From Paenibacillus alba (GTDB lineage Bacteria > Bacillota > Bacilli > Paenibacillales > NBRC-103111), in the NCBI RefSeq assembly GCF_013204855.1, contig NZ_JABMKZ010000034.1, positions 1-64,000 on the forward strand: a stretch of DNA of 64,000 nt, read 5' to 3'. The position numbers and the translations under genes are program-made. Shown here piece by piece: positions 9,075-18,116 of this stretch (the first letter of the stretch is position 1; each line of letters opens with the position of its first letter). The notes beneath the pieces were generated by a model. The model did no database searches and had not been told where the DNA came from. It saw only the letters and a program-made list of their open reading frames with translations.

Positions 9075-9088
9075 GGGGGAAATAAACA

Positions 9089-10090
9089 ATGATGAAGGTA
9101 TCCATTCAAGTTCCTACATGTGATCTGTCAGATAGCGATTTAAAGCAAATGTGTCAGCTTGGCGTTGACTGTCTTGATCTTACTCGAGGCTCATCGTTTC
9201 CAGGGGTACTAGAGCAAGGATATCCGGATCTGGACCAGCTTCTCAAGCTAAAACGCAGAATTCGCTCGCACGGTATGGACATCAATCGCGTTACGCTGCC
9301 CGACATATCAAGAAGCTTTATGCTGGATGAGCCAGGTTCTGAGATTCAATTGGACAACGTCAGCAACGCGATCAAAGTTTTTGGCGAGGCTGGTATTACG
9401 CTTGTCCGCCAGCGGTTCGCAGACGATGTGTTTCCGTATATGTCAGAGGAATACACAGCCGTACATCGGGGAGGGGCGCTGGTACGCGGAGAATCTCTAA
9501 GACATAACCCGGAGCAGCAGCCTCCTACCGTGGAACAATTGAACGCATGGTGGAAGCGATTCGATCTTGTTTTCGGGAAGCTAGTTCCGCTGGCGGAAGC
9601 CTATAATGTCAATTTGGCTGTTCATCCATCGGATACCCCGCATCATAATACGCCATTCGGCGGTCTTGGTATCCATCGGGTTATCGATGCATTTCCGAGC
9701 AGGAACGTAGGGTTGGTGTACTGCGTAGGTACACGCGGCGAAGCAGGGGGCACACCGTTAGTTCTCGATGAAATTTATCAATATGGGCGCAAGGACCGGA
9801 TTTTCCTGGTTCATTTCCGCAACATCAGAGGCAGTCTGGCAACAGCAGGAGCATTCGAAGAAGCTTTGCTCGACGAAGGTCACATGAATATGCCCAAAAT
9901 CTTATTAGCTCTGCATAAAGTCGGCTATAACGGGTGCATCAACCCTGATCATATCACTTCGCTTGAAATGGACCGAGCTCCCCATAATCCCTCGCAATCG
10001 GGTATGGGCTGGGTAGGCTGGGCTTATTCGATTGGTTATGTGAAAGCGCTTTTGGCGGCATTAACCGAATTTCGCGGCGGGAGGGATTAA
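9089..10090 (+). CDS. UxuA-like sugar acid dehydratase (mannonate dehydratase family)
   Basis: The 333-residue protein has the xylose-isomerase-like barrel of UxuA: an HPSDTP metal site, the VHFRNIRG segment and a final PDH metal ligand, followed by the GW..GY.KALL helix. UxuA makes 2-keto-3-deoxygluconate from mannonate. The neighbours instead belong to aldarate oxidation, so the substrate may be a related acid feeding 5-dehydro-4-deoxyglucarate; this is inference. The start follows AGGGGGGAAA, and the next gene begins one base after its stop. It is somewhat shorter than E. coli UxuA (about 394) but normal for Gram-positive members. Confidence 0.8.
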   Translation: MMKVSIQVPTCDLSDSDLKQMCQLGVDCLDLTRGSSFPGVLEQGYPDLDQLLKLKRRIRSHGMDINRVTLPDISRSFMLDEPGSEIQLDNVSNAIKVFGEAGITLVRQRFADDVFPYMSEEYTAVHRGGALVRGESLRHNPEQQPPTVEQLNAWWKRFDLVFGKLVPLAEAYNVNLAVHPSDTPHHNTPFGGLGIHRVIDAFPSRNVGLVYCVGTRGEAGGTPLVLDEIYQYGRKDRIFLVHFRNIRGSLATAGAFEEALLDEGHMNMPKILLALHKVGYNGCINPDHITSLEMDRAPHNPSQSGMGWVGWAYSIGYVKALLAALTEFRGGRD

Positions 10091-10091
10091 A

Positions 10092-11549
10092 GTGGCTGCA
10101 GCTAAAACGTATCTGAACTATGTGAGCGGCGAGTGGAAAGCGACTTCCAATGAGTCGGTTGAAGCGAGTATCAATCCTGCTAACCGTCATGAAACCGTGG
10201 GTTATCTTCAACTATCATCGGTTGATGACCTGAATGAAGCCATTGCGGCGGCCAAAGAAGCGAAGCTGGCGTGGCGCCGATTATCGGGTCCGGCACGCGG
10301 TGAGTTCCTGTTCAAAGTCGCCAATCATATCGAGCGGCGGTTGGATGAAATTGCCGCGATGATGACCCGTGAAATGGGGAAAACACTGCTGGAAGCGAAG
10401 GGTGAAACGGCGCGCGGCGTTGCGATTCTGCGATATTATGCAGGTGAAGGCATGCGCAAGACCGGCGATGTGATCCCGTCTACGGACAGCGCTGCCTTAA
10501 TGTTTACGACAAGGGTGCCGCTTGGTGTCGTTGGCGTCATCACGCCATGGAATTTCCCGGTGGCCATTCCGATATGGAAAATGGCTCCTGCCTTAATTTA
10601 CGGTAACACGGTGGTGTTTAAGCCTGCACAAGAGACGGGGATTACCGCTGCTTTGATTATCGAGTGTTTCCATGAAGCTGGCCTCCCTGCCGGTGTTGTC
10701 AATATGATAACGGGCGATGGCGGAGTGATCGGGCAAGCCATGGCCGACCATCCCGACATTCATGGCATTACTTTTACGGGTTCCAACACGGTGGGCAAAA
10801 GAGTCGGACAAAGCGCTCTGGCAAGAGGAGCCAAGTATCAGCTCGAAATGGGAGGGAAGAATCCCGTCATCGTAGCGCAGGATGCGGATCTTGATCTAGC
10901 GGTGGAAGCGACAATTAGCGGCGGGCTCAGGTCTACAGGGCAGAAGTGCACGGCTACAAGCCGGGTCATCGTGCATAGCGAAGTCTATGAAGCTTTCAAG
11001 ATGAAGCTGTTGCAGAAGATTCAAGTGATTCGCGTAGGCTCTGGCTTGGAGACGGGTACTTGGATGGGGCCTTGTGCAAGCGAAAAGCAGTTCCGTACTG
11101 TGCTGTCCTACATTGCCAAAGGCGTTGAAGAAGGCGGAACTTTGCTGTGCGGAGGAGGCGAGGGCAGGGAGCTAGGATTGGAAAATGGCTTCTTTGTTGA
11201 GCCTACCGTCTTCGAAAACATTTCTAGTTCCATGACCATTGCGCAGGAAGAAATTTTCGGACCTGTGCTTGCGCTGATCAAGGTGGATTCCCTGGAGGAA
11301 GCGCTGCAAATCGCTAATGATGTCAAATTCGGACTAAGTGCATCCATTTTCACACGTGATATTTCCACAATGCTGACATTTATGAATGAGATCGATGCCG
11401 GTATGGTTCGGGTCAATGCGGAAAGTGCGGGAGTGGAGCTGCATGCTCCGTTTGGAGGGGTTAAGCAGTCAAGCTCCGGTTCACGGGAACAGGGACAGGC
11501 AGCGATTGAATTTTATACGGATATTAAAACTGTATTTATAAAATCGTAA
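10092..11549 (+). CDS. Aldehyde dehydrogenase, probable 2-oxoglutarate semialdehyde DH
   Basis: A full-length 485-residue NAD(P)-dependent aldehyde dehydrogenase. The TPWNFPVAIP cofactor segment, Glu252 in QLEMGGKNP and catalytic Cys286 in GQKCTATSR are present, and GQKCTA is typical of 2,5-dioxovalerate (2-oxoglutarate semialdehyde) dehydrogenases. It would oxidise the KdgD product to 2-oxoglutarate. GTG start at 10092 with GGGAGGG seven bases upstream; it starts one base after the UxuA-like stop, so all three genes are co-translated. It ends just before the convergent CapA-like gene with no terminator seen. Confidence 0.88.
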   Translation: MAAAKTYLNYVSGEWKATSNESVEASINPANRHETVGYLQLSSVDDLNEAIAAAKEAKLAWRRLSGPARGEFLFKVANHIERRLDEIAAMMTREMGKTLLEAKGETARGVAILRYYAGEGMRKTGDVIPSTDSAALMFTTRVPLGVVGVITPWNFPVAIPIWKMAPALIYGNTVVFKPAQETGITAALIIECFHEAGLPAGVVNMITGDGGVIGQAMADHPDIHGITFTGSNTVGKRVGQSALARGAKYQLEMGGKNPVIVAQDADLDLAVEATISGGLRSTGQKCTATSRVIVHSEVYEAFKMKLLQKIQVIRVGSGLETGTWMGPCASEKQFRTVLSYIAKGVEEGGTLLCGGGEGRELGLENGFFVEPTVFENISSSMTIAQEEIFGPVLALIKVDSLEEALQIANDVKFGLSASIFTRDISTMLTFMNEIDAGMVRVNAESAGVELHAPFGGVKQSSSGSREQGQAAIEFYTDIKTVFIKS

Positions 11550-11556
11550 TAGGCGT

Positions 11557-12762
11557 TTAAGGCACATTGGATGATAGAAAATGGAGCTCCTGCATATAAG
11601 TTTGCATATGTTTTCTTATCTTTTCATAGTGCGCGGCAGCATGTGGCAGCTGTTCATTCGTTATTCTATCCATTGAAATAATTCGAAATTGATGCCCATT
11701 GTGACTGTGTGTATAAGTAGGGAGAAAGCTGGGGTTTTGTAACGCAATTGAAGATTGGTTTTTGCCTGAGGTTTTCGTAACCTCAATCGTGGCCATTCCG
11801 CCAATTTGTTTATATAAGTCTTTTTGAGCGGAAATGAAATTTCCAAGCGAGTATAGAACGAAAGTTCGATGTCCATTTTTACCGTATACCCAGGCTGGGG
11901 GCTGTAAGACATGCGGGTGGTTTCCTATGACGATATGAACGCCCATATCCGCAAGCTTTTGCGCAAGATTGACTTGATCGTGGTCTGGAAACCGTTGATA
12001 TTCCTTACCCCAATGAAGAGCAACCACAACAACATCAGACATCTGTTTGGCCTGTATCACATCCTGACGGATTTGATTTTCATCGATCCTGTTGACTAAA
12101 AAAGGTTTTCCATTTGGCGTAGTGATGCCATTGGTCCCATAGGTATAGCTCAAAAACGAAAAAGTAATCTCGTTCTTCGTCATCGTCCTTATTCGGTCTC
12201 TATCATTTTGCGATTTGAACGTGCCTGTATAAGGCATACCAAGGGTATCCCAGTAGGTAAGGGCGCTCTGAATGACCTTCTCGCCTCTATCCAGGGAATG
12301 GTTGTTTGCAATAGTGACCATGTCCACCCCTGCATCTTTCAGCGCATCGCCTACTTCATGCGGGCTGTTGAACGCGGGATAATTGGAGAGCCTCAGTGCC
12401 TTGCCTCCGATCATGGTTTCTTGATTGGCTATCAGAATGTCAGGACTTTCTAGAAAGCGTTTCACTTCTCCAAACATAGGCTTAAATTGATAAGTTCCGT
12501 CTTTCTGCTCGGCGTCCTTGTAAATTTGATCATGAATGAGTACATCCCCGATGGCTGCCAGCGTAACTTTCGTTAATCGAGGCTTGAGAGGCTCCTCTTC
12601 AATAGAAGCAATGACGAGAGGCTTTGGTGCTGGCGGTGCCGTTGATTGGACATTAGGTATAGGACGTTTGGGTTCAATGGGGATCTCATTAGGCGTTGCG
12701 GATTTGTGGAAGCATCCAGCAGCTAGAAGCAATGTAGAAACAATCGCAACTGTTCGTTTCAC
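11557..12762 (-). CDS. CapA-family metallophosphoesterase-like lipoprotein
   Basis: A 401-residue secreted lipoprotein (signal peptide, lipobox LLAAGC with Cys17) followed by a Pro-rich linker and a CapA/PgsA-type domain: GDVLIHD, NQETMIGG, ANNHSLDRG, LHWGKEY, GNHPHVLQP and YSLGNFIS, the calcineurin-like metal-binding set. CapA proteins take part in poly-gamma-glutamate capsule synthesis or anchoring, but many stand-alone paralogues have unknown roles. No pgsB/C genes are nearby, so a capsule role is not supported by context. Upstream of the start is a 118-bp gap with a terminator from the preceding gene. Confidence 0.88.
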   Translation of the reverse strand: MKRTVAIVSTLLLAAGCFHKSATPNEIPIEPKRPIPNVQSTAPPAPKPLVIASIEEEPLKPRLTKVTLAAIGDVLIHDQIYKDAEQKDGTYQFKPMFGEVKRFLESPDILIANQETMIGGKALRLSNYPAFNSPHEVGDALKDAGVDMVTIANNHSLDRGEKVIQSALTYWDTLGMPYTGTFKSQNDRDRIRTMTKNEITFSFLSYTYGTNGITTPNGKPFLVNRIDENQIRQDVIQAKQMSDVVVVALHWGKEYQRFPDHDQVNLAQKLADMGVHIVIGNHPHVLQPPAWVYGKNGHRTFVLYSLGNFISAQKDLYKQIGGMATIEVTKTSGKNQSSIALQNPSFLPTYTHSHNGHQFRIISMDRITNEQLPHAAAHYEKIRKHMQTYMQELHFLSSNVP

Positions 12763-12816
12763 GATGAGATATCAACTCCCATTTAAACATTTAATTTACC
12801 CCAATAGTATCCCCAC

Positions 12817-12846
12817 AAAAAAATCTCTCATCAATGAGAGATTTTT
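12817..12846 (-). terminator. Terminator of the 161-residue gene
   Basis: AAATCTCTCAT at 12821-12831 pairs with ATGAGAGATTT at 12834-12844; on the minus strand it is followed by a run of T. It separates the unknown gene from capA-like transcription. Confidence 0.75.
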
Positions 12847-12880
12847 CTAATTTCCTATTCATTTGTTAGCAACAATGATC

Positions 12881-13366
12881 CTAAATTAGGCTGACCGTGA
12901 AGGGAGCTTGTTTATTCACTTTGATAAAATGTATCTGTAAGGAGCCGAAAAACACTTTTCCTTGGTTGTATTGTAGTTCGCATTTGTACCCATATGAACA
13001 GGATATGGATTGCAGAGCTTTAAAACCTGGCAGTGCTTTGACTAAAGAGGTAATTTGTTGGATGACGTAGTTTGGCAATTCAGAATACCTCGTTGCATTA
13101 ATCCCATCGACAACCGATATAAAACTAGGAAACGCGGCCTTGTTGAAATAGGAAAGATTGACACTTTCTTGAGCAATTTCTAATATCTCTTTATTTAATC
13201 GGTTTAGGTTAATCGTAATATTTTTGTAAAAGTAGATGCCAAACCCGATTTTATTCGTTAAGGGATTTAAACGTTTTTTCCATTTCAAGATCGTCGCTTC
13301 CAAATAAGTTTCCAACTGATCTTTGGATTTGTTCCTTTGAAATAGGAATGTAAACAATTTCTTCAT
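12881..13366 (-). CDS. Uncharacterised 161-residue protein
   Basis: I do not recognise this protein. It starts MKKLFTFLFQRNKSKDQL, has no clear transmembrane segment after the hydrophobic N-terminal stretch, and is rich in Asn, Lys, Ile and Phe. GAAGGAG seven bases before the ATG and a good terminator after the stop support a real monocistronic gene. A soluble globular alpha/beta fold is likely from the alternating hydrophobic pattern. It is divergent from the large SLH surface protein. Confidence 0.7.
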   Translation of the reverse strand: MKKLFTFLFQRNKSKDQLETYLEATILKWKKRLNPLTNKIGFGIYFYKNITINLNRLNKEILEIAQESVNLSYFNKAAFPSFISVVDGINATRYSELPNYVIQQITSLVKALPGFKALQSISCSYGYKCELQYNQGKVFFGSLQIHFIKVNKQAPFTVSLI

Positions 13367-13465
13367 GATAGTACTCCTTCGTTTAATTCTTTTAAAATGT
13401 ACCTATTTGAGACGTTGGAACTATGAATTTTGTTCATTAATATTACCTCCAAATCAGATAAATAC

Positions 13466-13488
13466 AATTCTTGTGAGAATTTTGTGAG
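13466..13488 (+). promoter_or_regulatory. Possible regulator site upstream of SLH protein
   Basis: TTGTGAG occurs twice, at 13471-13477 and 13482-13488, exactly 11 bp apart, as OmpR-family regulators often bind; the first copy also sits in an inverted repeat AATTCT-tgtg-AGAATT (13466-13481). The start codon is about 50 bp downstream. No regulator is assigned. Confidence 0.35.
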
Positions 13489-13539
13489 AGAGCTTTGCTA
13501 GGATGATAGGTAATGCTCACTAAGGAGGAAATCAAAGGA

Positions 13540-16500
13540 ATGAATCGGAGACGTAGAAATCAGATTGCAGGAAAAATGTTCGCATGGTGCATGGTCATTT
13601 TCATGATCTCAACCACCCTATTTGCAAATTCTGTACATGCAGCTAACGGGTGGAGCCAATACGGTAAGATCGGATCAGAACAAGGCAGTGGGTTGGGGGA
13701 GTTTGGGTACCCGCTCGGCGTGGCAACAGATAGCCAAGGCAATGTCTATGTCGCGGATTACGATAACAATCGCATCCAGAAGCTCGATGTATCTACTGGC
13801 GTTTGGAGTGCATGGGGCAAAAGCGGCAGAGCAGCAGGCAGTGGTCTTGGTGAGTTTAATAGTCCAGCCGGCATCGCTGTAGATAGTAAAGACAATATCT
13901 ATGTGGCCGATAAACTTAACCATCGCATCCAAAAGCGGGATGCCATCACAGGGACTTGGAGCAAATGGGGCAAAACCTACAACGGTCCCAATGTTCTGGA
14001 TTATGGTTGGGGAACAAACCCTGGTGAGTTTCACCTGCCAACCGGCGTGGCGGTTGATCAGGAAGGCAATGTGTATGTGGCCGATACGGCGAATCAGCGC
14101 CTCCAGATGCTCGATGCAGCCACAGGGAAGTGGACTGCATGGGGGAAAAGCGGTCAATCGACAGGAAACAAACTTGGTGAGTTTAAGCAGTTGACCGATG
14201 TGGCGGTGGACAGCAAAGGAATTGTCTATGTCGCGGATTATGAGAACCATCGCATTCAGAAGGTAAAGATCGAAAAAAGTGAAGTAACAGATGCAGGTGG
14301 GAATGCAGCATTCATATATACGCCTACATGGAGCGAGTTAAAGAAAAACGGAGGCGGATCAGGCAGCGGCCTTGGTGAGTTTGATGAACCCTATGGCGTT
14401 GCGGTAGATACGCAGGGGAATTTATATGTAGCGGATAGCAACAACCATCGCATTCAGAAGCTATTGATAGCAACAAATACATGGACCAAGTGGAGCAAAG
14501 ACTACGACGGTCCAGATATTCCCGATAATGGTTACGGAAGCGGCCTCGGTGAGTTTGATTATCCAACGGGTGTTGCAATCGACCACATGGGCAATGTCTA
14601 TGTCGCCGATTACAACAATCATCGCATCCAGAAATTAGCTAAATATATGCCCCTCTCAGCAGGTGGATCTCATTCCGTCGCTATTCAAACAGATGGCAAA
14701 GTATGGACGTGGGGAGCGAATAGTAGTGGTCAACTTGGACTCGGAGATGCTGGGTTTGAAACCAATCGCAAAACGCCTGTGCAAGTAATGAAAGAGGACG
14801 GGACTGGTTTCATCGCAGTTCAAGTTGCCGCAGGAGGCTCTCACACTGTAGCATTAGATCCCGATAAGCATGTATGGACCTGGGGGAGCAACACGGACGG
14901 TCAATTGGGAAGTACGGGATCAAGTCGAAACAAACCTTACAGGGTAGACAATATTGCTGATGTAACTGCCATTGCAGCAGGTACGTCTCATACTGCAGCA
15001 CTGAAGGGAGACGGTACTGTATGGACGTGGGGATCGAATGCAGAGGGACAATTAGGGCTTGGAAACATAGAGATTCGAGTATCTCAACCTAAGCAGGTCA
15101 TGCTAGCAGATGGAACAACCCCATTGATTGCCAAATCCATATTTGCTGGATACAACCAAACATTAGCCATTGATTTGAAGGGTACACTTTGGATGTGGGG
15201 TTCCCAAGGTGACAGTGCGAATAAATATTTACCAGTGAAAGTAACACACAGCGATGGTTTAGACCTTAAAGCCGTGTCAGCAGCAGCTGGTCTGAAATTC
15301 ACAGTTGCTTTAGATGATACCGGAAAGCTATGGACGTGGGGGTACAATGGCACTGCAGGGGCATTGGGAATTGGCATAGTCGACAATGGGACAATTCCTT
15401 ATCCGCTCACCCAAGTAAGCGGACTTACGGATATTACAGCGATTGATGCAGGCTCTATGCATACACTCGCTTTAAAGCAAGATGGTACAGTCTGGGCTTG
15501 GGGAAATAATGAGTATGGTCAAGTGGGTAATTTGAGCAACGTGAATAGTCCTGTACCTGTCAACGTGCTCAACCAAGACGGGAACATCTTTCGCAATGCT
15601 GTTGCTATAGCCGCAGGGGGGGATAATACGGGACATTCCCTTGCAATGAAGAAGGACGGCTCGATCATCGCCTGGGGTTCTAATGAGGCTGGGCAATTAG
15701 GAAATGGTAAGAACGTTGGTAAAAATTATGCAGAAGTTGTTGCAGGATCAACTTTCACCGTAACCTTTGATTCGCAGGGCGGTAGTGAGGTGTTGCCTCT
15801 GAGCGATATTACGAAGAATGCCAAGATTACAGCACCAGAAGCTCCGACTAGAAATGGCTATTCATTTGCTGGTTGGTATACGGATTCAGGATACAATGCG
15901 CCTTGGGATTTCGAGGCAGATACCGTAACGGCCAATCTGATCTTATATGCCAAATGGACAGATCAAACCTATACAATTGCACCAATTAGCAATCAGACGT
16001 TAACGGAATTAAACGTTGGTTACGCGAGCGGCACCCAGGAAACGAAGTCAATTGTGATCACTCGTACTGGAACAGGCGTCCTGGAGAATGTATATGCAGC
16101 GATAAGTGGAACGAATGCAGGAAGTTTTGACATTACGGTTCCTCAAGTGACGAAGCTGGATAAAGATACGCCATCTACGACTTTTTCAATAAAAGCAAAA
16201 GATGGATTGGCAGCGGGGATTTACACGACGACGGTTACTGTAAAAGCAACGAACATGACCGATGTTGTGCTCAACGTAACTCAAACAGTAAAAAAATCAT
16301 CGGATCCTGATCCAATACCGACTTATACCATTGCACCAATTAATAATCAGACGTTAAAGGAATTAACTGCCGGTTACCCGAGCGGGATTAAGGAGACGAA
16401 GTCAATTACGATCACTCGTACTGGAACTGGCGTCCTGGAGAATGTATATGCAGCGATAAGTGGAACGCAATCAGGAAGTTTTGAAATTACTGCACCTCAA

Positions 16501-18036
16501 GTGACGAAGCTGGATAAAGATACGCCATCTGCGACTTTTACGATAAACGCAAAAGACGGATTGGCAGCGGGGACCTACACGACGACGGTTACCGTAAAAG
16601 CAACGAACATGGCCGATGTTGTGTTCAACGTAACTCAAACGGTAGTAACACCTTCCCATTCGGATCCTGATTCAACGCCACCAACAGGTTCGCCTTCAAC
16701 AACAACCAAAGAAGAAATCGTGGTGGACGTACGGGCAGGAGAAGGAGACGTCATTACCAAAACACCGATCACTCGTACAACAGAGCCGAACGGCATGGTG
16801 AAAGACGAAGTCATCCTTACCTCGGAGCGTGCGAAAGAAGCGGTAGATCAGTTAAAGAATAAAACCGATAAAACCGCACGTATCGTCATTCCCGACGAAA
16901 AGGACAAAGTATCGCAGATTGATGTGAAGCTTCCTGTTAATGCAATAGGTACATTGGTGGCTGGGCAAGCCAATTTCGAAATCTACACGAACAATGTCCG
17001 TATCGTGATTCCAAGAGAATCCTTGGATAACTTCAATAAGGACCTCTACTTCCGTCTTGTACCGATTAAGCAAGATAGCGAACGGAAATTAGTTGAGGAA
17101 CGGGCGAAGAAGGAAGAGCAGATAAGGGAAATTGCCAAGGGACAAGAAATTAAACTCTTAGGCCGTCCGATTACGATTGATACAAACATGCAAAGCCGTC
17201 CCGTGACGCTTGTTCTTCCGCTGAAGGACAGCTTGCCGCAGAATGAAGCCGAACGCCAAGCGATCTTGGACAATCTTGTTATCTTCGTTGAGCATAGCGA
17301 CGGCACCAAAGTACTGATTCGCGGCGAATTGGTTGCGTACAAGCAAGGTGAGAGTGGCATCCGATTCAGCATTAACAAATTCAGTACGTTCTCCATGGTC
17401 TATATGAAAGGCACAGGAACGCATAAACCTTATATTAATGGGTTTGTTGACGGCACTTTCGGTCCTGAGAAAACCGTAACCCGGGCCCAAATGGCGGCAA
17501 TGCTCGCACGTAATCTCGAAACTGTGTACAAAGGCAATGGCATTGCGTCTTTCAAGGATATCGAGGCGAAGCATTGGGCATTCCAAGACATGGAGATCGT
17601 AAATCAGGCTGGCTTAATGCAGGGCTACGCAGATGAACGTTTTGGCGCAGAAGATGGTATAACAAGAGCGGAGATGGCTGTCATTGTGGATCGCTGGATG
17701 GCGAAGCAAGGCAAAGCGAGCGGTAGCACAGCTTATGACACGATCTATACGGATCTTACCGACAAACATTGGGCATACCAAGCGATTATGCATGTCCGCG
17801 GTTATAACATTATGGAGGGGTATCAGGGCAATGCCTTCGCTCCGAACCAAAAGCTTACCCGCGCTGAAGCGGTGAAAATATTAAATCGCCTGTTCAATCG
17901 CGGGCCGCTGTATGGCGTCAAGTCATCAAGTTTTACGGATGTGCCCAGCAGCGATTGGGCATTCTATGAAATCGAAGAAGCTGCCAAAGCGCATCAATGG
18001 GTGAAAGACGACAAAGGCAAAGAGATTGAAAAATAA
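13540..18036 (+). CDS. Giant secreted NHL / RCC1 / SLH surface protein
   Basis: This 1498-residue exported protein begins with a signal peptide cleaved after SVHA (about residue 35); the ATG at 13540 is chosen for its AAGGAGGA site. Domains in order: six or so NHL beta-propeller repeats (37-367, GLGEF..P.GVA.D..GNVYVAD), RCC1-type repeats (370-735, GGSHSVAI..DG.VWTWG), one Listeria-Bacteroides repeat (737-807, GYSFAGWYTD), two near-identical 118-residue Ig-like repeats (809-917, 927-1033), a linker-like beta region, and three SLH domains (about 1293-1493) that bind pyruvylated cell-wall polymer. It should sit on the cell surface as a display or adhesion platform. A hairpin follows at 18049. 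Confidence 0.92.
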   Translation: MNRRRRNQIAGKMFAWCMVIFMISTTLFANSVHAANGWSQYGKIGSEQGSGLGEFGYPLGVATDSQGNVYVADYDNNRIQKLDVSTGVWSAWGKSGRAAGSGLGEFNSPAGIAVDSKDNIYVADKLNHRIQKRDAITGTWSKWGKTYNGPNVLDYGWGTNPGEFHLPTGVAVDQEGNVYVADTANQRLQMLDAATGKWTAWGKSGQSTGNKLGEFKQLTDVAVDSKGIVYVADYENHRIQKVKIEKSEVTDAGGNAAFIYTPTWSELKKNGGGSGSGLGEFDEPYGVAVDTQGNLYVADSNNHRIQKLLIATNTWTKWSKDYDGPDIPDNGYGSGLGEFDYPTGVAIDHMGNVYVADYNNHRIQKLAKYMPLSAGGSHSVAIQTDGKVWTWGANSSGQLGLGDAGFETNRKTPVQVMKEDGTGFIAVQVAAGGSHTVALDPDKHVWTWGSNTDGQLGSTGSSRNKPYRVDNIADVTAIAAGTSHTAALKGDGTVWTWGSNAEGQLGLGNIEIRVSQPKQVMLADGTTPLIAKSIFAGYNQTLAIDLKGTLWMWGSQGDSANKYLPVKVTHSDGLDLKAVSAAAGLKFTVALDDTGKLWTWGYNGTAGALGIGIVDNGTIPYPLTQVSGLTDITAIDAGSMHTLALKQDGTVWAWGNNEYGQVGNLSNVNSPVPVNVLNQDGNIFRNAVAIAAGGDNTGHSLAMKKDGSIIAWGSNEAGQLGNGKNVGKNYAEVVAGSTFTVTFDSQGGSEVLPLSDITKNAKITAPEAPTRNGYSFAGWYTDSGYNAPWDFEADTVTANLILYAKWTDQTYTIAPISNQTLTELNVGYASGTQETKSIVITRTGTGVLENVYAAISGTNAGSFDITVPQVTKLDKDTPSTTFSIKAKDGLAAGIYTTTVTVKATNMTDVVLNVTQTVKKSSDPDPIPTYTIAPINNQTLKELTAGYPSGIKETKSITITRTGTGVLENVYAAISGTQSGSFEITAPQVTKLDKDTPSATFTINAKDGLAAGTYTTTVTVKATNMADVVFNVTQTVVTPSHSDPDSTPPTGSPSTTTKEEIVVDVRAGEGDVITKTPITRTTEPNGMVKDEVILTSERAKEAVDQLKNKTDKTARIVIPDEKDKVSQIDVKLPVNAIGTLVAGQANFEIYTNNVRIVIPRESLDNFNKDLYFRLVPIKQDSERKLVEERAKKEEQIREIAKGQEIKLLGRPITIDTNMQSRPVTLVLPLKDSLPQNEAERQAILDNLVIFVEHSDGTKVLIRGELVAYKQGESGIRFSINKFSTFSMVYMKGTGTHKPYINGFVDGTFGPEKTVTRAQMAAMLARNLETVYKGNGIASFKDIEAKHWAFQDMEIVNQAGLMQGYADERFGAEDGITRAEMAVIVDRWMAKQGKASGSTAYDTIYTDLTDKHWAYQAIMHVRGYNIMEGYQGNAFAPNQKLTRAEAVKILNRLFNRGPLYGVKSSSFTDVPSSDWAFYEIEEAAKAHQWVKDDKGKEIEK
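15967..16640 (+). repeat. Tandem 354-bp coding repeat
   Basis: Two copies of a 118-codon Ig-like module, beginning near 15967 and 16321, align base for base over long runs (for example ACGAAGCTGGATAAAGATAC in both). The low divergence suggests recent duplication or gene conversion. Confidence 0.85.
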
Positions 18037-18048
18037 TAGAAGTAATCG

Positions 18049-18098
18049 GTAGAAGGTTATTCTTCAAACATAACATTGTTTGAAGAATAACCTTCTAC
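18049..18098. terminator. Convergent hairpin terminator
   Basis: A perfect 21-bp stem (18049-18069 with 18078-18098) and 8-nt loop lie between the SLH gene and the convergent MFS gene. It lacks a long T run on either side but is the only candidate for both. Confidence 0.7.
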
Positions 18099-18116
18099 TT
18101 GTTTTAGAGGAATGGA

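Noticed and set aside
12836..13540. Capsule (pgs/cap) locus around the CapA-like gene
   Set aside because: No PgsB, PgsC or glycosyltransferase partner is adjacent; the CapA-like lipoprotein stands alone.
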